Below, piece after piece: positions 55,312 to 64,000 of a DNA stretch of 64,000 nucleotides. Source of the DNA: Leptospira noumeaensis (GTDB lineage Bacteria; Spirochaetota; Leptospiria; Leptospirales; Leptospiraceae); contig NZ_RQFK01000033.1 in assembly GCF_004770765.1 (NCBI RefSeq), forward strand, positions 1 to 64,000, given 5' to 3'. The translations under genes and the position numbers were made by a program. The notes below the pieces were generated by a model. The model was not told where the DNA came from, made no database searches, and saw only the letters and a list, made by a program, of their open reading frames with translations. Each line of letters begins with the position of its first letter. The first letter of the stretch is position 1.

Positions 55312-58083
55312 TTATTTATGTGTCCTAGTGAACACACCGTCCCAACTTGGATCTGGTGGGTTTGTTTGGTACTCTTCACAACGTTCGATGAGCATTCGGC
55401 TCGACTTGTCTTTTTGTCCTTTTGCCTTTTCTGAACTTGAAAATAATTGGATGGCTTTTGCCCAATCTCGATTTAAGTAAGCTTTAAATCCGGATTCATA
55501 AATTTCAGCTGCTTCTAATTGACTCGGAGTGATGAGGGAACGATAAGCAATGAGTTCGTGAATTTTAACTGGTTCGTTTTTTCCTTTCACGCGAACTAAA
55601 TCCAAATACCGAGTGACCATTTCCCCTTGGATGGAATCACGGATTGGGTCAGTAATGAGGATGTTTACCCCATAATCTTTACCGGCGGCTTCCAATCTGG
55701 CAGCAAGGTTTACTGTATCCCCCATCATTGTATATGATGCGAGTGCGTCAGTTCCCATAAAACCAACCTTAGCTGGTCCTGAATTAAGGCCAATCCTTGC
55801 ATCCATTACTTGCGCTTCTTTCGAATAAAGATTATTGTTTGTCCAATACTCTCGTAACTCCGCAAGTTTCATCACCATATCCACACTGGCACGCGCTGCT
55901 TTTAGTTCATGATCCACAACGGGAACAGGTGCGTTAAAAATTCCAACAATCGCATCCCCAATGTATTTATCCAAAACACCTTCGTGTTTTTTGAGTAATA
56001 GGGTCATAGCAGAAAGATATTCATTCAAAAGTGCTGCTAAATCAGCAGATTTTAATTGTTCAGATATTGTGGAAAAACTTGCCACATCAGAAAAAAAGGC
56101 GGTGATATGAGTTTCTGAACCTCTTTTTAAAGCTGCTAGATCCACCATGGCTTCTTGAACCACAACAGGATCAATCATACTTCCGAGGATATTTTTTACC
56201 TTTTCTCTTTCTTCCAAACCTTGTCCCATATCGATGAAATATTTGGTGAGAAGTCCAACTTCGTCTTGTGTGGTAGGTTTGATCCCAATTTTAAAATTCC
56301 CTTTAGCAATTTCTAAAGTAGCAGTTAAAAGTTGTAACACAGGTTTGGTAATTGTTTTGGAAAAGAAAAATACAAAAATCAGTGCCGAACATAGTCCAAT
56401 CCCGGCAATATAAAGATTTGTTTTTTGGCTTTTATAAACATCGGCAAAAGCCTTTTCTTCAGAAACGATGGTTATGACTCCAGCATCAGCAAATCCAATT
56501 TTTTGAAAGGATCCAAGATAAGAACCACCTAGCTCTTCATCCAAATAACTCATCTGACCCGTATTAGATGCATTTGTTAACATCGACTTTACAATGGGCA
56601 TAGAAGCTAGGTCAGTTGCGGCTAAAATTAGATCTTCTTTTGGGTGAGCTAAAGCGATTCCATTCCCGTTCACCATAAAAGTTGTTTCGATTCCTTTTTT
56701 CGAAAAAGCACCAATGATTTTATTTAACTTAACAATCATTACAAGTGCGTTGTCTAGTTCCCCATTTTCCGATGTGGGAATGGCAATCGCAAAAGATGGT
56801 TCTTGGAATCCAGGGCTTGAATTTAAAAGAACAGCTTGGCCATTGAAGGCTTCGGCAAGAGCATCGCGGTTACGGTTAACAACATTATGAAAGTCTTCTT
56901 CGGTAACGGAACTTTTTTTAAGTTCTTCCTCATTAAAAACTTCACGTTTCATGATGAGTGTGTTTTCTTTGCGTTCAAAAATACCTAAATAGATAAATTC
57001 TTGATCGTTTTGAAAAAAAGTTTTGATCAGAAGTTTTCTTTCTGCTTCGGGTAGACCTTGGGTAGTGAGAGTAATGGCAATTTGTCTACCCTTTTCCACA
57101 ACTCCCAATATATCGGATTTTACTTTTGAACCAATGATTTCAGCAATTCGGATATTATTAGCACGTAACTGTAGTTCGATGGATCTTTTAAAATAAAAAG
57201 AAGCAAAAAAGATAATGACCCCAACAGATAAAGCAAATAGAAAACTAATCACTCCCATCATTTTTAGTTGGAGGGAAAACTTTGTATGAGACGATCCATC
57301 TAAACTCGGATCTTCAGATCCAGATACAACTTCATCCGATTTCGGTGAAGCCACTATTTCGGCTGGTTTTGATTCGGAAACTTTGTCTGATTTAGAATTT
57401 TCTTTTCCATTGGTTTCTGCTTCCGAAAATGAAGATTCGATCAAATCATAAGGATGGTTAGGTGAATCATCTTCCGAATCGGGTTCTTCACTTTTTTCAT
57501 CTTCTAAAGTTTCATTTTCTTCGATGAAATTTGAACCAATACTGCCAGAAGCAACTAAAACACTTTCTTTCTTCCGACCTAATGCCCCCAAAATTTCTAA
57601 GGGAGGTAAACTTACTGAATTTTTTTTGATTCCATTTCCATTAGAATGAACGACTTCGGGAACAGAACTTGTTTTGCCTGTAAGACCAAATTTATGTGTG
57701 ATTCGATCTGGTGAAATTTTATCATCCCAAAGGTATTCCAAACGGGCAAAAACAGAACGAGCTTCTAATTCAAGACTTCTTGGGATTAAAACATAGATGG
57801 TTTTATCTTCCCCTAACTTTGCTAATTCGGAAGCCAAGTATTTATTAGTGGATATATTATGAATGGAGACAAATGGAAATTCGATACGGTTAGTATCGGT
57901 AGGAATTCCCCAGAGTGGTGGCCCAAATCGAAACTCGAGTTCCCCGGCACGCCTCGTTTGAAAAAATATAGAGAGTCCCTCGTTCCAATCCCAAGTCTCT
58001 AAACTCTCCAAGGATTCGTCCCAGAGAAGAAAGACTAGTTTGGACGTTCGTAGGAACGGTATTTCTGCGGAAATTTCTATCAT
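55312..58083 (-). CDS. Membrane class III adenylate/guanylate cyclase
   Basis: A 923-residue signalling enzyme. The N-terminal 280 residues are acidic, of unknown fold. Two membrane segments (VISFLFALSVGVIIFFASFYF near 280 and ALIFVFFFSKTI near 595) frame a periplasmic sensor of about 290 residues. Then comes HAMP, and a cyclase domain with both metal Asp (FFSDVASFST, YIGDAIVGIF), the substrate Lys (DKYIGD), and MMGDTVNLAARLE with the transition-state Asn and Arg. The last 50 residues are TPR-like. All catalytic residues are present. First gene of the FecR-DUF5683 run. Confidence 0.9.
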   Translation of the reverse strand: MIEISAEIPFLRTSKLVFLLWDESLESLETWDWNEGLSIFFQTRRAGELEFRFGPPLWGIPTDTNRIEFPFVSIHNISTNKYLASELAKLGEDKTIYVLIPRSLELEARSVFARLEYLWDDKISPDRITHKFGLTGKTSSVPEVVHSNGNGIKKNSVSLPPLEILGALGRKKESVLVASGSIGSNFIEENETLEDEKSEEPDSEDDSPNHPYDLIESSFSEAETNGKENSKSDKVSESKPAEIVASPKSDEVVSGSEDPSLDGSSHTKFSLQLKMMGVISFLFALSVGVIIFFASFYFKRSIELQLRANNIRIAEIIGSKVKSDILGVVEKGRQIAITLTTQGLPEAERKLLIKTFFQNDQEFIYLGIFERKENTLIMKREVFNEEELKKSSVTEEDFHNVVNRNRDALAEAFNGQAVLLNSSPGFQEPSFAIAIPTSENGELDNALVMIVKLNKIIGAFSKKGIETTFMVNGNGIALAHPKEDLILAATDLASMPIVKSMLTNASNTGQMSYLDEELGGSYLGSFQKIGFADAGVITIVSEEKAFADVYKSQKTNLYIAGIGLCSALIFVFFFSKTITKPVLQLLTATLEIAKGNFKIGIKPTTQDEVGLLTKYFIDMGQGLEEREKVKNILGSMIDPVVVQEAMVDLAALKRGSETHITAFFSDVASFSTISEQLKSADLAALLNEYLSAMTLLLKKHEGVLDKYIGDAIVGIFNAPVPVVDHELKAARASVDMVMKLAELREYWTNNNLYSKEAQVMDARIGLNSGPAKVGFMGTDALASYTMMGDTVNLAARLEAAGKDYGVNILITDPIRDSIQGEMVTRYLDLVRVKGKNEPVKIHELIAYRSLITPSQLEAAEIYESGFKAYLNRDWAKAIQLFSSSEKAKGQKDKSSRMLIERCEEYQTNPPDPSWDGVFTRTHK

Positions 58084-58133
58084 ACCAATTTTAGTATCGA
58101 CTAATTACGTCATTCAATCGATCTCAATTCTAG

Positions 58134-58904
58134 ATGAAAATCATTACGTTAAATTGCAACGGAATTCGCTCCAGTTTGAGCAAAGGTTTACTCGAATTTA
58201 TACGTCACGAAAATCCTGACATTATTTGTTTCCAAGAAACGAAGGCCCCCGTATCAGAAATTGATCGAGAAGAGTTTCGAAATTTAGGATATGCTGTTCA
58301 TACCTGCATCGCTGAAAAACCGGGATACAGCGGCACGGCAGTTCTTACCAAACTGAAACCAAAATCTGTCTCTGTGGGTTTTGGAGATGGAATTTATGCC
58401 AGCGAAGGAAGGTCCATTCTTATCGAATACCCTGATTTTTTTCTTTGGAATCTCTATTTCCCTTCCGGCACCAGTGGAGAAGAAAGACAAAAAGTAAAAT
58501 ACAAGTTCTTAGATTCCTTCATGGAACTAGCAAAACCCTATACTAAGAAGAAAAAACCTCTCATCGTTTGTGGAGATGTGAACATTGCACATACGGATCT
58601 CGATATCCACAACCCCAAAGGAAACCAAAAGAGTTCTGGATTCCTCCCGGAAGAAAGAGCTTGGGTTTCCAAGTTTTTAGATTCTGGATTTTTAGATTGT
58701 TACCGTGTTTTGCAACCAGAAACAAGAGATGATTACTCGTGGTGGACCTACAGGTTCCAAGCTCGGAAGAACAATAAGGGCTGGAGGATCGATTACTTTT
58801 TCATTACAAAATCGACTAAATACAAACTAGAATCTGTTTCTATCAAAAAGGAACCTGTCCTTTCTGATCATGCACCTGTAGTGTTGGATCTCCAATTCAC
58901 TTGA
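58134..58904 (+). CDS. xth: Exodeoxyribonuclease III / AP endonuclease
   Basis: Repairs abasic sites and 3' blocked ends. MKIITLNCNGIRSS, QETKAP (metal Glu35), GDVNIAHTDLD, WRIDYFFIT and SDHAPVVLD are the exonuclease III motifs. 256 residues, normal. 50 bases after the divergent cyclase start; the lipoprotein gene follows 31 bases later. Confidence 0.94.
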   Translation: MKIITLNCNGIRSSLSKGLLEFIRHENPDIICFQETKAPVSEIDREEFRNLGYAVHTCIAEKPGYSGTAVLTKLKPKSVSVGFGDGIYASEGRSILIEYPDFFLWNLYFPSGTSGEERQKVKYKFLDSFMELAKPYTKKKKPLIVCGDVNIAHTDLDIHNPKGNQKSSGFLPEERAWVSKFLDSGFLDCYRVLQPETRDDYSWWTYRFQARKNNKGWRIDYFFITKSTKYKLESVSIKKEPVLSDHAPVVLDLQFT

Positions 58905-58935
58905 CAAAGGATTCACTCCAGGAGAAATTTCTGGG

Positions 58936-59907
58936 ATGAAATTGGTTTTTCCTCTCCTCCTTTCTATTTTTACTTTCCAATGTTCTGTCCTTGGTGTGAT
59001 CCAAGACAAAATCCCCACTCCAAATTTTGATTTTGATTCTCTCTCAATCAAAAGTATTACCTTTACAGACATCACTTTAAATGTGGTTACCTCTGTAGAA
59101 AATCCATACCCGGTCACTCTCCCCAGTTCCTTACTGGATATGGACATTAAAATCGAAGGATTAAAACTCATTCAAATCAAAACTGATCTCGGCGCCATTG
59201 AAGGAAAAAAAACAAAAAAACTTCCTTTGGAAGTAAAACTAAAATATACGGATCTACTCAATCTTTACAAAAAATTTCCAGACAAACCATTGTTAGAGGT
59301 GAGTGCAGAGGGAAATATGAAAATTCCGATTCCAAAACAATGGCAACTTTTGGGAAAAGATTCGCTCAGTTTTCCTTTTATGAAAAAAAGAGAAATACCG
59401 GCAGTCCTCCCCAATGTGGAGATTCAAAATTTCAAAATTTTAATGCCTACGGAAGCTGACATTCTCAGTGCCTCAAATACAGGTGCCTTGGCTGACACAG
59501 CTACCGGTTTCTTAAAAGGACTTCTTGGAGGCACCAAACAAACGGCAACATCTGCGGCAAAAGCGGGACTCTCCGGCCTCAACCTAGATTTGAATACAGA
59601 GTTTGACTTTGTTTTTGCAAACCAAGCCGCGTCCAACTTAAACCTAACAAACCTTAATTATGATTTAAACTTAGGAGGGGAAAAGTTTTTAAACGGAACC
59701 CCAAAAGAAATCATCAATTCCGGAAAAACCTCTACCGTTAAAGTGGCAACAAAGTTTCCCATAACTTCCATTAGTTCCTCTTTATACAAAACCATCCAAT
59801 CCAAATCGGCACAGTTTGATTTAAAGGGTAATTCGGGACTAAAAGTTCCAACAATAGCAGAAACCATTCCTTTCCAATATGAAAAACAGGGAAACTTTAA
59901 GTGGTAA
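58936..59907 (+). CDS. LEA14/WHy-domain lipoprotein
   Basis: A 323-residue lipoprotein with lipobox IFTFQC (Cys16). The first half has the LEA14/WHy pattern of a beta-sandwich: ITFTDITLNVVTSVENPYPVTL, 'SSLLDMDIKIEGLKL', with a long variable middle (SAKAGLSGLNLDLNTEF) and a second strand-rich half that ends FPITSISSSLY. Such domains are found in stress-related and outer-membrane proteins. Exact function unknown. A bidirectional terminator follows. Confidence 0.78.
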   Translation: MKLVFPLLLSIFTFQCSVLGVIQDKIPTPNFDFDSLSIKSITFTDITLNVVTSVENPYPVTLPSSLLDMDIKIEGLKLIQIKTDLGAIEGKKTKKLPLEVKLKYTDLLNLYKKFPDKPLLEVSAEGNMKIPIPKQWQLLGKDSLSFPFMKKREIPAVLPNVEIQNFKILMPTEADILSASNTGALADTATGFLKGLLGGTKQTATSAAKAGLSGLNLDLNTEFDFVFANQAASNLNLTNLNYDLNLGGEKFLNGTPKEIINSGKTSTVKVATKFPITSISSSLYKTIQSKSAQFDLKGNSGLKVPTIAETIPFQYEKQGNFKW

Positions 59908-59929
59908 TCGAAAAGTAGATTTTTAGAGG

Positions 59930-59964
59930 GAAAAGTAAACCGAGGATTTTCGATTTACTTTTTC
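59930..59964. terminator. Bidirectional terminator between convergent genes
   Basis: Arms AAAAGTAAACCGA (59931-59943) and TCGATTTACTTTT (59950-59962) pair with one mismatch around a six-base loop; T-runs occur on both sides. It ends the LEA14 gene and overlaps the last codons of the convergent lipoprotein. Confidence 0.65.
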
Positions 59965-60590
59965 TTCTGTAACATCTGTTTGATTTCGTCTCTGGTTTTG
60001 CCGGGATAAAGTCGAATTTGGTAACTAATCAAAAACTTTGTGATGATGGGTGTTCCATCTTTGGAAGAATGTTCATAGTTAAATCGGGAAGCATCATTTT
60101 GAATGATCTTAGCCACATCATTGATTCTTGGAACCCTGCGATCAAAGGCAATGGATTCCAATTTACCAGTGATGGTATTCAGTCCAATGGTAATCATTCC
60201 ATCATCCACAAAACTAAGAAGATCGAACTTCTTCATTTCTTCTTTGGAAAGTTCATCTCCACCTGGGTCTGGTTTTCTGCGGATTTTATCCGTATGACGG
60301 ATTTGCCGCACCATATAAGAATCAGAAGCTATATAAACACGAAATAGTTCGGTAGGTAGATCGCTCTTTTTTTGGAAAAAGGGAATCTCTCCTGTGTTGT
60401 TTTGCACCTCTTCCCCTTTTTCATTTAAGATGATTTCACCTTCGCCACCCGGTGCTGCGAGTAAATCTTTTGAGGGAAGTGTTTCCGAATTGGATTCGGA
60501 GTTAAGATTTGTATTGGTTTGGGGTGTGGACTGACAAAAAAGAAAAACGGAAACTGATACAACCGATACAAACAAATGCAAAAATTTCAT
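59955..60590 (-). CDS. Hypothetical lipoprotein
   Basis: A 211-residue lipoprotein with a typical spirochaete signal (VSVVSVSVFLFC, Cys19) from the ATG at 60590; a longer frame reaches 60710 but overlaps mgtE. The mature protein has a low-complexity Ser/Asn/Thr linker, then an alpha/beta region (ELFRVYIASDSYMVRQIRHT, KKFDLLSFVDDGMITIGL, DVAKIIQNDASRFNYEH, FLISYQIRLYPGKTRDEIKQ). I do not recognise the family. Adjacent to mgtE on the same strand. Confidence 0.65.
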   Translation of the reverse strand: MKFLHLFVSVVSVSVFLFCQSTPQTNTNLNSESNSETLPSKDLLAAPGGEGEIILNEKGEEVQNNTGEIPFFQKKSDLPTELFRVYIASDSYMVRQIRHTDKIRRKPDPGGDELSKEEMKKFDLLSFVDDGMITIGLNTITGKLESIAFDRRVPRINDVAKIIQNDASRFNYEHSSKDGTPIITKFLISYQIRLYPGKTRDEIKQMLQKKK

Positions 60591-60652
60591 TTCGACATCA
60601 GTTTTTGGCAGTTTACCGCCCTGGCAAGAATTTAAAATAAAAAGGAGAATCC

Positions 60653-62056
60653 CTAAATTAAATATTTCGCAAACACTGTGGCTAGTCCGAGGAAAAAGAA
60701 AAATCCACAAACATCTGTAGTTGCTGTAACAAATATTGAAGAAGCAATGGCAGGGTCAACTCGCATGGCTTTGAGTACAATGGGAACAAGGGAACCAGTG
60801 AGTGAAGCTACAATCATATTCACAAACATAGCTGTTCCAACCACAAGACCAAGGACAGGGTTCCCCTTCACAAAAAAAATCATACAACCTGTGACTGTCC
60901 CAAGTACGAGGCCATTCAATACACCAATGGTAACTTCCTTTCTTACGGCCTCCCACCAATTGGAAAAAGATAGATCTCCCGTAGCAATATTCCGAATCAC
61001 AACTGTTACAGATTGAGTTCCCGCATTTCCTCCAAGGCCTGCCACAATGGGCATCAGTGTCGCGAGAACAACAATTTGTGAAATGGTATCTTCAAAAAAA
61101 GCAACTACTGTGGAACTCACAAAGGCAGTCAGTAAATTGACATTGAGCCATATAATACGGCGTTTGACTGATTGTAAAATGGGTGTGGACAACCTTTCGT
61201 CTTCCGAAACCCCCGCCATGAGGAGGATATCTTCCGATGCTTCTTCTTCTACGATTTCTAAAACATCATCCACCGTAATCCGACCGATGATCCGGCCCAA
61301 ATCATCTGTGACAGCTGCACTGAATAAATCGTATTTTTTAAAGGTATTGGCAACCTCTTCCTGGTCCACATCATAATGAAAGGCGAACACAGAGAAATTA
61401 GTAATCTTTGCTACCTTGGTATTAATAGGAGTGAGAAATAAATCTTTTAAAGGGATAAATCCTTCCAAAACTCCCGCATCATCGGTCACATAGACTTGGT
61501 AAATATCTTCGATTTCTTTGGCTTTTTTTCGTACATTGATGATTCCTTTACGGACATTATCTGTGATAGACACAGTAGCAAAATCTTTGGACATCAGTCG
61601 TCCTGCAGATGATTCCCGAAATCCAAGTTGGGATCGAATTTCAAAACTATCAGTTTTACTTAAATTAGCTAAAACTAACTCACGTTTGGCGCTTGGTAAA
61701 TAGGAGAGCAGATAAGTAGTTTCATCTGTTTCAATATGATTGAGTGTATTTGAAATTTCATCAACAGAAAGTTCTTCTAAAAAAGACTCTAAGGTCTCTT
61801 CTTCCATTTTGACGAGAGCATAGGCTTGGTCTTCTTTAGGAAGGATACGAAAAAGATAGAGTTCTTCTTCTCTTTCTAAATCGCGAAATAATGTAACAAT
61901 GTCTGCGGGGTGAGCCCCATCCAACATTTCCTTTAGTCTTTTAGAATCTTCTAAGGAAACTAGGTTTTTGATCTCAGCGAGGAACTCATCATAGGAATCG
62001 CTTTCTCTGTCGATTTTGATACGGAATTCGGACTCTTTCTTTCTTTCTTCTTCCAT
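60653..62056 (-). CDS. mgtE: Magnesium transporter MgtE
   Basis: An inner-membrane magnesium channel of 467 residues. The N domain (HPADIVTLFRDLEREEE, near 50), two CBS domains (about 140-265; FAFHYDVDQEEVANTF and RIIGRITVDDVLEIVEEE) that sense magnesium, and five C-terminal membrane helices (VNLLTAFVSSTVVAFFED, 'MPIVAGLGGNAGTQSVTVV') with the GGNAGTQS pore motif. All standard parts are present. Confidence 0.95.
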   Translation of the reverse strand: MEEERKKESEFRIKIDRESDSYDEFLAEIKNLVSLEDSKRLKEMLDGAHPADIVTLFRDLEREEELYLFRILPKEDQAYALVKMEEETLESFLEELSVDEISNTLNHIETDETTYLLSYLPSAKRELVLANLSKTDSFEIRSQLGFRESSAGRLMSKDFATVSITDNVRKGIINVRKKAKEIEDIYQVYVTDDAGVLEGFIPLKDLFLTPINTKVAKITNFSVFAFHYDVDQEEVANTFKKYDLFSAAVTDDLGRIIGRITVDDVLEIVEEEASEDILLMAGVSEDERLSTPILQSVKRRIIWLNVNLLTAFVSSTVVAFFEDTISQIVVLATLMPIVAGLGGNAGTQSVTVVIRNIATGDLSFSNWWEAVRKEVTIGVLNGLVLGTVTGCMIFFVKGNPVLGLVVGTAMFVNMIVASLTGSLVPIVLKAMRVDPAIASSIFVTATTDVCGFFFFLGLATVFAKYLI

Positions 62057-62121
62057 AATTCAGCGGATTTCCTGAAATTTACAATTGACGGTTATGTCAC
62101 GTGGAGCATAGGCTATATCCT

Positions 62122-62814
62122 ATGTCGGCACGAGTTCGAATTTTGAAAACGAATCTTTTTCTTCTCCTAGTTTTTTCCCAATGTGTGCTTTTCGAACCTA
62201 AAATCAGCAAGGTTCCTGATGCCTATGTCCGCGATGAAGTGATGAATGCGGAACAAAAAAATGCCACAAGGGTACTCACAGATAAAATCATCAAATTAAA
62301 TAACGAAGTTTCCATGCAAAGAAAGGCCAATGCCCTAACGGGTCAGGCCATCAAAATCTCTCAAGCGAAAGTCACAAAACATAGTGCACAAAAGGAACTG
62401 GCTCGTACCAAAGAAACATATTTCGTTTTGAAAGAGGACTCATCAGCCTCCAAACGGTATTTGGAAGAAAGCCAATCCCATGAATTAGAAAGAGCCAAAG
62501 AAGAAACCAGATACAAAACTTGGGTACAAAAGGAAAAAGAAGACAAAGCCTATTTGGAAATGAAAGAAGCAGCCCTCGGAGAACTCATCGCCGAACTGGA
62601 ATTAGTGCGCTCTGAAATTGCGGTGAAGTTCCAAGAGTCCCAAGGAAAAACTCCCGCAGATCCTGAATATGTAAAAAAAGAAATCTATGAAACCCAATAT
62701 GCAGAGAAAAAATCGGACGCCCGTCGTCGTGTTTCTGATTTTGAAAGGGTAAAAGCGGAAGCGCCAAGTTTACCCAAAGTCAATTTAGAGGATAGTTTTG
62801 ACGATGCGAAATAA
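62122..62814 (+). CDS. Coiled-coil lipoprotein
   Basis: A lipoprotein with an LVFSQC lipobox followed by about 200 residues that are almost wholly helical and charged (TRVLTDKIIKLNNEV, AKEETRYKTWVQKEKEDK). ATG 62122 gives a 20-residue signal; TTG 62143 would give a tighter one (KTNLFLLLVFSQC); GTG 62101 is less likely. The ATG lies in a CATAGG...CCTATG inverted repeat. It overlaps the OmpA-family gene by 11 bases and may form a partner for it. Function unknown. Confidence 0.65.
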   Translation: MSARVRILKTNLFLLLVFSQCVLFEPKISKVPDAYVRDEVMNAEQKNATRVLTDKIIKLNNEVSMQRKANALTGQAIKISQAKVTKHSAQKELARTKETYFVLKEDSSASKRYLEESQSHELERAKEETRYKTWVQKEKEDKAYLEMKEAALGELIAELELVRSEIAVKFQESQGKTPADPEYVKKEIYETQYAEKKSDARRRVSDFERVKAEAPSLPKVNLEDSFDDAK

Positions 62815-63853
62815 GTTCCTATCTCTTAGTTTCCTTTTTCTATTTGGATTTCTTTCGTTCTCCTCTCTCTCGGCGGACTGGGTTTATTTCCCATATGAAT
62901 ACAACCAAATCTACAAAGAAAAATACGCTTTGGAATTGGAGCTTGCGGACATTCGCAAACAACACCAAAACGAATTGAATCGTTTGGAAGAAGAAAAAAA
63001 AGACCTACAAACTCAAAATCGAAATCTTACAGAAGATCTGGAACTTGAAAAACGAAACCGTGCCAAAGAACAAAACGAATACTCAGACAAAATGCGCGAT
63101 TATGATATGCGCCTGCGGAGTTTGGAAAAAAAAGGAACAGATAAGGAACGATTACTCGCGGACGAAAACCGAAAACGAGAAGAAAAAGACCGAGCGGATT
63201 TAGATGCTTATAAGAAAAAACTCGAAGATAAAGAACGTGAATGCTTGCAAAAGGAACAAAAACTTCGTGAATCTTATGAATCTAAAATTGATGAACTAAA
63301 AGAAAGGATTCGTAATTTAGAAGAAGAACTGGCAAACCTTCGCAAACTCACAAAAGAGCAAAAAAGAGAATTAGAAAGGCTTGCGGAACAAACAAAAGAG
63401 TTCGAAGAAAAACTGGCAAAAGAAATTACCTCGGGCCAAATTCGACTCAAACGGTTTCACAACAAACTCATCATCAATATTGATGATAAAATTTCATTCG
63501 ATAGTGGTTCTTCTGAATTAAAACCAGCCATCCTTCCCGCAATTGAAAAGATCCGAGATATTCTCGCTTCTTATCCTGAAAACTATATCATTGTGGAAGG
63601 ACATACTGACAATGTTCCGATCAAAACAAAATTCAGAAACAATTGGCATCTCTCCAGCGAACGAGCCTTATCTGTTTTGGAATATATGTTACAAAATAGA
63701 AACCTAAACCCAAAGAACTTTTCAAGTGCTGGATATGGTGAGTATCAACCCATTGTTCCTAATTCAACTAAAGAAAATAAAGCTCTCAATCGTCGGGTAG
63801 ATATTGTTGTGGTACCAAGAGCCACAGGGTCACTGAACACAAATAATGACTAA
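62804..63853 (+). CDS. OmpA-family protein with coiled-coil stalk
   Basis: A 349-residue exported protein (signal LSFLFLFGFLSFSSLSAD), a long coiled coil from about 30 to 205, and a C-terminal OmpA/MotB domain that binds peptidoglycan: ISFDSGSSELKPAILPAIEKI, IVEGHTDNVPIKT, NNWHLSSERALSVLEYML and SAGYGEYQPIVPN. No beta-barrel. ATG 62804 with AGAGGA about ten bases upstream; it begins within the lipoprotein gene. It overlaps the CDF gene by eight bases, so the three genes form an operon. Confidence 0.88.
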   Translation: MRNKFLSLSFLFLFGFLSFSSLSADWVYFPYEYNQIYKEKYALELELADIRKQHQNELNRLEEEKKDLQTQNRNLTEDLELEKRNRAKEQNEYSDKMRDYDMRLRSLEKKGTDKERLLADENRKREEKDRADLDAYKKKLEDKERECLQKEQKLRESYESKIDELKERIRNLEEELANLRKLTKEQKRELERLAEQTKEFEEKLAKEITSGQIRLKRFHNKLIINIDDKISFDSGSSELKPAILPAIEKIRDILASYPENYIIVEGHTDNVPIKTKFRNNWHLSSERALSVLEYMLQNRNLNPKNFSSAGYGEYQPIVPNSTKENKALNRRVDIVVVPRATGSLNTNND

Positions 63854-64000
63854 GCCAACAAGACCCAAACGATCCCGATTGGTATTTTTCTTAAGCCTTT
63901 CGGGACTTTTATCGATTGGTATATTTTTTATCGAATGGATCGGTTCTAGAGAGAGCGGAAGTTTGGCCCTGTTTGCCGATGCAGGCCATATCTTTACAGA
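63846..64000 (+). CDS. Cation diffusion facilitator (CDF) transporter, 3' part missing
   Basis: Only about 51 codons are visible, starting at ATG 63846, inside the end of the OmpA gene. The first membrane segment (LVFFLSLSGLLSIGIFFIEW) and the CDF metal-site motif SGSLALFADAGHIFT (Asp and His region) are recognised. It exports zinc or related metal ions. The window ends before the rest. Confidence 0.85.
   Translation, partial: MTKPTRPKRSRLVFFLSLSGLLSIGIFFIEWIGSRESGSLALFADAGHIFT

Noticed and set aside
1..64000. tRNA, rRNA, CRISPR, insertion sequence or prophage
   Set aside because: No cloverleaf, repeat array, transposase or phage protein was found, and the gaps are too short for most of these.

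Overview
The window looks like chromosomal DNA of a spirochaete of the genus Leptospira, most likely a free-living (saprophytic) member. This is judged from gene content and protein style, since no database could be searched. The DNA is AT-rich. The genes are Gram-negative in type (TolC, LptF/G, OmpA, heptosyltransferase) but come with spirochaete-style lipoproteins whose lipoboxes often end in Gln-Cys or Phe-Cys, DUF1574 and OmpL47/Ig-like proteins, a probable FcpA-type flagellar coiling protein, and many membrane-bound signalling enzymes. Genes for growth on fatty acids (enoyl-CoA isomerase type, thiolase-like, EtfD-like reductase, futalosine menaquinone synthesis) fit a genus that lives on long-chain fatty acids.

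Layout. 1-9.7 kb: a DUF255 thioredoxin-fold protein cut by the left edge, a TolC-family channel coupled to an M20 amidohydrolase, an enoyl-CoA isomerase-type gene behind a perfect palindrome, and a minus-strand operon of thiolase-like, GT9, aminopeptidase P and MarR genes. 9.7-16.5 kb: bacterioferritin, a THUMP methyltransferase that seems to lack a normal start codon, a probable N-acetylglutamate synthase and a DCC-family protein. These face a tightly overlapping operon kamA - ATP-grasp ligase - haem-oxygenase-like oxidase, which is the best candidate here for an undescribed pathway. 16.5-22 kb: GerMN and GGDEF proteins, mqnC, and an EtfD-like Fe-S membrane reductase. 22-31.6 kb: LysM-FecR, Ig-like and PP2C phosphatase genes in one operon, prfC on the other strand, then an NHL/TPR pair. 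31.6-46 kb: small hypothetical genes, mgsA, an FcpA-like gene, a pseudo-receiver, lptF/G, miaB, a J-like protein without HPD, a DUF1574-MBOAT acylation pair, an RlmI-like methyltransferase, a 7TM-DISM PP2C phosphatase and uppP. 46-58 kb: a long minus-strand run of adenylate cyclase, FecR/Fn3 protein, DUF5683 protein, hisD, panC, mfd, SurA-like lipoprotein and uppP. 58-64 kb: xth, lipoproteins, mgtE, and an operon of lipoprotein, OmpA-family protein and a CDF transporter cut by the right edge.

Two separate clusters (22.1-25.9 kb and 52.0-58.1 kb) have the same parts list: a membrane signalling enzyme (PP2C phosphatase or class III cyclase), a FecR-domain protein and an Ig/Fn3-like protein, with no sigma factor. 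They may be a repeated type of envelope-sensing module.

No rRNA, tRNA, CRISPR array, insertion sequence or phage gene was seen. No stretch over about 300 bases lacks a gene; the largest gaps are about 175 bases (18571-18746) and 125 bases (19863-19985). Neighbouring genes commonly overlap, including several convergent pairs that overlap tail to tail.
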